28,265 nt of DNA, taken from positions 1 through 28,265 of the forward strand of contig DYCF01000052.1 of the NCBI GenBank assembly GCA_019418225.1, in the 5' to 3' direction. The position numbers were made by a program, and so were the translations under genes. The notes under the pieces are model-generated. The model worked only from the letters and a program-made list of their open reading frames with translations, ran no database searches and was not told the DNA's origin. The stretch is from Clostridiales bacterium (lineage in GTDB: Bacteria > Bacillota > Clostridia > Lachnospirales > Cellulosilyticaceae). Of this stretch, positions 23,943 to 28,265 are shown piece after piece (the first letter of the stretch is position 1; the number at the start of each line of letters is the position of its first letter).

Positions 23943-24240
23943 GGTTAAAATCTCCTTTATCGTGCCATTATTTCTTCATACAAAAGTTAGTTTGTCTAAA
24001 TTTTAATTAAATTTTACACATTATTAAGACAATATCCCTTATGTTAATAATACTTATGATTATAACTTTAGTCAATAACCCCGAGTTTATCAATTTAAAT
24101 GTTTATTATCTTATTTATAGGCAATACTTAATGTTAATAGGAAGATATTTCACACTTCCAAGTAAGTACGGTGTACATTGCTTTTACTAGCGATATATGT
24201 TAAAGTCATTGTGTACAATTAATGAAAGGAGCCCTTACAT
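23943..24240. promoter_or_regulatory. Divergent promoter region malic enzyme / asnB
   Basis: A 298-base AT-rich gap. For asnB a candidate is TTGCTT (24178-24183), 17 bases, TAAAGT (24201-24206). GTGTACA occurs twice around it (24171-24177 and 24212-24218), a possible operator. For the malic enzyme I see no clear consensus promoter. No leader hairpins of T-box type were found. Confidence 0.35.
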
Positions 24241-26076
24241 ATGTGTGGTTTTTGTGGCTTTGTAAATACAAATATAGATAATAAAAAATTAATCCTAAAC
24301 AACATGATGGACACCATTGCCCACCGTGGTCCAGATAGTGCAGGAGAATATATAGATGAGCATATCAGCATGGGATTTAGACGCCTTAGCTTCCTTGACT
24401 TAGAAGCAGGTGCTCAACCTATTTATAATGAAGATGGCCGTTTTATTCTTACTTTCAATGGTGAGATTTATAACTTTATGGAAATTAGAGAAAAACTTAT
24501 CGCAGCTGGTCATGTGTTCAAAACACATACTGACTCAGAAGTTCTTGTACATGGCTATGAAGAATATGGCACAAATCTTTTAGATCATCTTCGCGGTATG
24601 TTTGCCTTCGTCATTTGGGACAAAAAAGAACAAACACTTTTTGGTGCGCGTGACCACTTTGGTATCAAACCTTTCTACTATACACTCTTTGATAACAACT
24701 TTGTATATGGTTCAGAAATCAAAGCAATCTTAGAACATCCAGAAGTAAAAAGAGAACTTAATGAAGAAGCTCTTGAAAATTATTTAACATTCCAATACTC
24801 AGCATTACCTGAGACTTTCTTCAAAGGTATCTTCAAACTACCTCCTGCACATTACTTTGTGCTTAAAGATGGTAAAATGTCACTTACACGCTACTGGGAA
24901 CCTGTATTTGATGCAAAAGAGGATACACTTGAAAACTATGTAGACGCCATTGACAAACAAATGAAAGAATCAATTGAAGCTCATAAAATCAGTGATGTAG
25001 AAGTTGGTTCATTCTTATCTAGTGGGGTAGACTCTAGTTATGTAGCAAGTTGTTTCGGGGGCGACCATACTTTCACAGTAGGTTTTGCCAATGAAAAATA
25101 TAATGAAATCAGCTATGCGGAAGAACTTTCAAAAGAAATTAATATTCCTAATACAAACAAAGTTATTACACCTGAAGAATACTGGAGTGTACTTCCTAAA
25201 GTACAATATCATATGGACGAGCCTTTAGCAGATCCTGCTGCAGTTGCTCTTTACTTCGTTTGTCAACTTGCTAGCCAAACTGTAAAAGGTGTCCTTTCCG
25301 GAGAAGGTGCTGATGAGTTCTTCGGTGGATACAATATCTACAAAGAGCCTCTTGATTCAGCAGGCTATCGTAAATTACCAAAAGGATTCCGTAAGTTCCT
25401 TGCTAAAATTGCACAAGCAATTCCATTTAGCTTCAAAGGTAAAAACTTCTTAATCCGTGCAAGTAAAGACTTAGAAGAACGTTTCTTAGGAAATGCCTAT
25501 ATGTTCTCACCAGAAGAACGCAAAAAACTTCTTAAAATCAAAACTAACGCTATTGATCCATTTGAATTTGTAAAACCTATTTACGACAAAGTTCAAGATA
25601 AAGACGATATCACTAAGATGCAATACTTAGATATGCATATGTGGCTTGCAGGAGACATTCTCCTTAAAGCTGACAAAATGAGTATGGCAAACTCTTTAGA
25701 AGTACGTGTACCATTCCTTGATAGAAAAGTATTTGAAGTAGCTTCTAAAGTTCCTACTAAATATCGCGTTAACAAAGAAAATACAAAATATGCAATGCGT
25801 CTAGCTGCTAAACGCAACTTACCACCAAGTGTTGCAAACAAGAAAAAACTTGGCTTCCCTGTACCAATTCGTGTATGGCTCAAAGAAGATAAGTATTACA
25901 ACATTGTAAAAGATGCCTTTACATCTGAAGTAGCTAATAAATACTTCCACACAGAAAGTCTTGTAGCACTATTAGACGATCATAGGGCTGGTAAAGCAGA
26001 TAACAGCCGTAAAATTTGGACAGTATTCATGTTCCTCACATGGTACGATGAATACTTCACAAAAGTAGCTGCATAA
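24241..26076 (+). CDS. asnB: Asparagine synthase (glutamine-hydrolysing)
   Basis: Makes asparagine from aspartate, ATP and glutamine. The 611-residue protein has a class II glutaminase domain (about 1-210) whose nucleophile is Cys2 (MCGFCGF), followed by HRGPDSAGEY, FNGEIYN and GARDHFGIKPFYY. The synthetase domain has the ATP loop SSGVDSS (260-266), then LSGEGADEFFGGY and DKMSMANSLEVRVPFLD. Length and wording are close to the Bacillus AsnO/AsnB type. The ATG follows AAAGGAGCCCTTACAT. It is monocistronic with a strong terminator. Use as an asparagine synthase in peptide modification is possible but not suggested by neighbours. Confidence 0.95.
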   Translation: MCGFCGFVNTNIDNKKLILNNMMDTIAHRGPDSAGEYIDEHISMGFRRLSFLDLEAGAQPIYNEDGRFILTFNGEIYNFMEIREKLIAAGHVFKTHTDSEVLVHGYEEYGTNLLDHLRGMFAFVIWDKKEQTLFGARDHFGIKPFYYTLFDNNFVYGSEIKAILEHPEVKRELNEEALENYLTFQYSALPETFFKGIFKLPPAHYFVLKDGKMSLTRYWEPVFDAKEDTLENYVDAIDKQMKESIEAHKISDVEVGSFLSSGVDSSYVASCFGGDHTFTVGFANEKYNEISYAEELSKEINIPNTNKVITPEEYWSVLPKVQYHMDEPLADPAAVALYFVCQLASQTVKGVLSGEGADEFFGGYNIYKEPLDSAGYRKLPKGFRKFLAKIAQAIPFSFKGKNFLIRASKDLEERFLGNAYMFSPEERKKLLKIKTNAIDPFEFVKPIYDKVQDKDDITKMQYLDMHMWLAGDILLKADKMSMANSLEVRVPFLDRKVFEVASKVPTKYRVNKENTKYAMRLAAKRNLPPSVANKKKLGFPVPIRVWLKEDKYYNIVKDAFTSEVANKYFHTESLVALLDDHRAGKADNSRKIWTVFMFLTWYDEYFTKVAA

Positions 26077-26085
26077 TCATGCAGC

Positions 26086-26131
26086 AAAAAAGTTATTATG
26101 AAACTATGAATAGTTTCATAATAACTTTTTT
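26086..26131 (+). terminator. asnB terminator
   Basis: A perfect 21-bp stem (26086-26106 with 26111-26131) on a 4-base loop, with an A run before and T run after, 10 bases after the asnB stop. Confidence 0.95.
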
Positions 26132-26161
26132 CTTTTATTCCCCATGTATCTCAAAACAAAA

Positions 26162-26231
26162 CTAGCCACTTGGATACTGCTAGACTATCACAAATTGCGA
26201 GAGTGTAGACTAGCAGTGTCCAAGTGGCTAG
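26162..26231. repeat. Long imperfect palindrome, probably the HIT gene terminator
   Basis: Arms of 22 bases (26162-26183 and 26210-26231) pair fully on the plus strand with one T-G wobble, around a 26-base loop that can pair further. On the minus strand it follows the HIT stop by 17 bases and is followed by TTTTGTTTTG, so it can end that transcript. The size and GC content exceed the other terminators in the window, so it may be a palindromic repeat element. Confidence 0.75.
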
Positions 26232-26248
26232 CGGTCTATTTTGCGATA

Positions 26249-26665
26249 TTACTGACAGTTCTTAATTTGTTCTAATACTGCTGCTAATTCTTCAATTGTT
26301 GTATCTGTATTTGAGCTCTTATTAAGTGTAATACCGTCATTAGCTTTTCTTGGTACTAAATGTAAATGGAAATGGTGCACACTTTGACTTGCTACTTCCC
26401 CATTATTTTGAACAACGTTTATTCCTTCAGCACCCACTGCTTTTTTGATTTGTGCTGCAATCTTTTGAGCCAATGGATAAAGCGCTGCTGCTTCTTTTTC
26501 ACCAAGTTCAAACATATCACTGTAATGTGCCTTTGGAATAATTAAGGCATGTCCAGGTGCTGCTGGAAACCTATCTAAAATCACTTTAAATAAATCATCC
26601 TCATAAATTGTAAAAGATGGGATTTCTCCACTCATAATCTTGCAAAAAATACAATCTGTACTCAT
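26249..26665 (-). CDS. HIT family nucleotide hydrolase (HinT-like)
   Basis: A 138-residue histidine triad protein, which normally hydrolyses nucleoside 5'-phosphoramidates or acyl-AMP adducts. The triad is His98-Phe-His100-Leu-His102 in HHFHLHLVPR; His100 would be the nucleophile. Zinc-site cysteines Cys5 and Cys8 (CIFCKI) are present at the N-terminus, as in HinT-type Bacillus Hit proteins. PGHALIIPKAHYSDMFEL and the GINVVQNNGEVASQSV stretch are conserved. The ATG follows AAAGGAGAGAGACAA. Monocistronic, with its own terminator-like palindrome. Confidence 0.95.
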   Translation of the reverse strand: MSTDCIFCKIMSGEIPSFTIYEDDLFKVILDRFPAAPGHALIIPKAHYSDMFELGEKEAAALYPLAQKIAAQIKKAVGAEGINVVQNNGEVASQSVHHFHLHLVPRKANDGITLNKSSNTDTTIEELAAVLEQIKNCQ

Positions 26666-26762
26666 TTGTCTCTCTCCTTTATACTTATATTTTATATCTT
26701 ATATTAATTATATAGATAAACCCATTTATAAAATTTAGTTATTCATAGTTTTTAAATCATTG

Positions 26763-26814
26763 AGAGAAACCTATTTACCTAGATGTATATTTCAAGGTTT
26801 TAGTTGGTTTCTCT
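26763..26814 (-). terminator. Possible terminator of the flavodoxin-SCP2 gene
   Basis: AGAGAAACC (26763-26771) pairs with GGTTTCTCT (26806-26814) around a 34-base loop, beyond the stop at 26850. The T tail on the minus strand is poor, so the strength is uncertain. Confidence 0.4.
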
Positions 26815-26849
26815 ATAATAAATTCTTCTAATTAATCTATAGTCAAATT

Positions 26850-28013
26850 TTAGCTAGATTTGAAAACCTGATCCAATTTAGGTAAAATAGCAAAATTACC
26901 TTTCACTTTCAATTTACCTAACATAAATGCCTTCTGATACGTCATTTTCTTACTTTGAATTTCTCTAAACACATCATCAGTCAATACTAACTCTACAGTT
27001 GGCATCCCTGATATAACTTCTTCGTAAACACAATCTCCATTTTCAATAATAATATACCCTTCTTCACCAATATCTGTAATTTGATATTTTAAAGTAGCTT
27101 TTAAACTCTTATCATGTTGGGCGATAAAATAATGTGGTAATTGTTGAATCTTTTTATTCTTAACAATTTCTCCTTGTCCAGGCCTTCTATACACGCCAGT
27201 ATTCATACTGATAAACTCATCGTTTACTTCTTTCTTTAACAAACTGCTAATTTCTTTAATCGTTTGTTCTTTAGTAGATAAATCAATATAACTTTCTTTT
27301 TGAGCAGTCTTTTCTACGCCTACACTTTTCGGTACTTCGAGTCCTCTTGCTTCTGGTTCCTTTGTTTTCTCTAAACCTTCCGCTCTCAACATACTTGCAA
27401 AACTTTTAATTTCCGGCTGTCTATCTACTTTACTCTCTGATTGTCCTTTATAACTTGCCACCTCATTAAGATTTACCCCTTCCTTAATAAAGCGATAAAT
27501 CATTCGCTCACTACACCCTATATTACCTCGTTCTTGCTTTAACAAACGATAGAAATCTTCTACTTCCTTTTCTAGACGCACTTCTATTTCTTCTAAAGGA
27601 ACTTGTTTATTGAAGCATACCTTGCCACCTTCAATACCGCCTAGTATGTTCCAGGCCTTTAGCATACGGTCTGCTGCTTCCATTTCTCCAAGCCAATTAC
27701 TATATGTAATTGCCAGTAATGGTTTATTGAAGTTTTCTGCAGTATATAATGTAGCTGCATCAAAGAAACTTTGCATTGCCCCATGTATAGAAAGCATCGG
27801 CACATTAGTTACTGCAATAACCCCCTTACTTTCTCGAATAGCAGACATTACACTCTCCATCTCTTTCGTCTTAATACCCGTAAAATATGGTAATTTATAC
27901 AAATCTACTTTATGTATCTCTATATCCAACTCTTCTAATACTTTAATGACAGTCTCTACACTTTTTGTTAAATAGCTTGTATTACAATCTGCTAGTAGAA
28001 GTATTACTTTCAT
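26850..28013 (-). CDS. Flavodoxin-like / SCP2 fusion protein
   Basis: A 387-residue cytoplasmic protein. Residues about 1-160 have the layout of the NADPH-dependent FMN reductase/flavodoxin family: VILLLADCNTSYLTKSVETV, then VIAVTNVPMLSIHGAMQSFF DA and PLLAITYSNWLGEME. A charged linker follows (about 175-265), rich in Glu/Lys/Ser. The C-terminal ~115 residues look like an SCP2 sterol-carrier fold: LKATLKYQITDIGEEGYIII, VELVLTDDVFREI and KAFMLGKLKVKGNFAILPKL. SCP2 domains bind hydrophobic ligands; a flavin reduction of a lipid-like ligand is conceivable but only inferred. The ATG follows GGGAAGAGGAAT. Confidence 0.75.
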   Translation of the reverse strand: MKVILLLADCNTSYLTKSVETVIKVLEELDIEIHKVDLYKLPYFTGIKTKEMESVMSAIRESKGVIAVTNVPMLSIHGAMQSFFDAATLYTAENFNKPLLAITYSNWLGEMEAADRMLKAWNILGGIEGGKVCFNKQVPLEEIEVRLEKEVEDFYRLLKQERGNIGCSERMIYRFIKEGVNLNEVASYKGQSESKVDRQPEIKSFASMLRAEGLEKTKEPEARGLEVPKSVGVEKTAQKESYIDLSTKEQTIKEISSLLKKEVNDEFISMNTGVYRRPGQGEIVKNKKIQQLPHYFIAQHDKSLKATLKYQITDIGEEGYIIIENGDCVYEEVISGMPTVELVLTDDVFREIQSKKMTYQKAFMLGKLKVKGNFAILPKLDQVFKSS

Positions 28014-28134
28014 ATTCCTCTTCCCTTTCTACCACTCTACATTTTATAGTTTGTTTCTCTGTATTTAAATTCTACCTTTATTTTAGCATATATTTCTTTT
28101 CTGTGGTAATTTTTAACCCTCATCCATTTTAAAC

Positions 28135-28185
28135 TTTACTACGTTACAAGAACGTGGCTAATGCTACGTTCTCGCGTGTAGTAAA
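28135..28185. repeat. Interrupted palindrome
   Basis: TTTACTAC (28135-28142) pairs with GTAGTAAA (28178-28185), and inside AGAACGT (28149-28155) pairs with ACGTTCT (28166-28172). This structured element sits upstream of the flavodoxin-SCP2 gene. The function is not known. Confidence 0.6.
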
Positions 28186-28218
28186 ATTGAACATCAATGT
28201 TTCTTACTCTATAAAAAA

Positions 28219-28231
28219 GTGGCTCCGCCAC
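28219..28231 (-). terminator. Terminator of a minus-strand gene beyond the right edge
   Basis: GTGGC-TCC-GCCAC (28219-28231), followed on the minus strand by TTTTTTAT, is a compact rho-independent terminator. It implies a minus-strand gene just right of the window. Confidence 0.8.
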
Positions 28232-28265
28232 GTTCAGCAACTTATAGCCTACTTATCACACTATA

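Overview
The window comes from a low-GC, spore-forming anaerobic Firmicute, most likely Lachnospiraceae or Cellulosilyticum-like Clostridia. Support comes from AT-rich DNA with strong GGAGG ribosome binding sites, a yyaC sporulation gene, DUF5711 and DUF5658 proteins, a NiaR (YrxA-type) repressor, and a secreted family 9 pectate lyase. The species call is inference. Nearly all genes lie on the minus strand; only yyaC, the DUF5658 gene and asnB are clearly on the plus strand.

Layout. Positions 1-250 hold the promoter, A-tract upstream region and leader of an rRNA operon that runs leftwards off the window. pdxT and pdxS (348-1803) form a PLP synthase operon, with three copies of TGTATCNNTACA upstream and a possible regulator remnant. 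A DUF5711-CvpA pair (2281-4150), glgA (4334-5800) and a three-part membrane protein (pseudo-JAMM domain, membrane segment, LysM; 5896-7413) follow. Then come yyaC (plus), converging on a PTS-type EIIC membrane protein, niaR, pgi, and a hypothetical membrane protein flanked by repeats.

Positions 13014-15340 are a gene graveyard. They hold the remains of a non-ribosomal peptide adenylation domain, an FtsX-type permease, an ABC ATPase and an HlyD/MacA-type adaptor lipoprotein. Each is broken by internal deletions or by single-base changes in A runs, yet the gene order, several ribosome binding sites and the final terminator survive. This looks like a dead peptide biosynthesis or export operon.

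After it come an intact secreted pectate lyase (15589-16608), mtnN, a small HMA-fold-like protein, a C-rich DUF5658 gene, and pyrG. A probable malic enzyme-murG-soluble chemoreceptor operon follows, divergent from asnB. The window ends with a HIT-family hydrolase and a flavodoxin-SCP2 fusion protein.

Functionally the region is mostly housekeeping: cofactor B6, glycogen, glycolysis, CTP, asparagine, peptidoglycan and methyl-cycle salvage. I see no intact phage, transposase, CRISPR array or tRNA. The least ordinary items are the pseudo-JAMM/LysM protein, the decayed NRPS-exporter operon and the pdxST operator-like sites. Many terminators show a useful pattern: stem mismatches on one strand become G-U pairs on the other, which tells which strand they serve.
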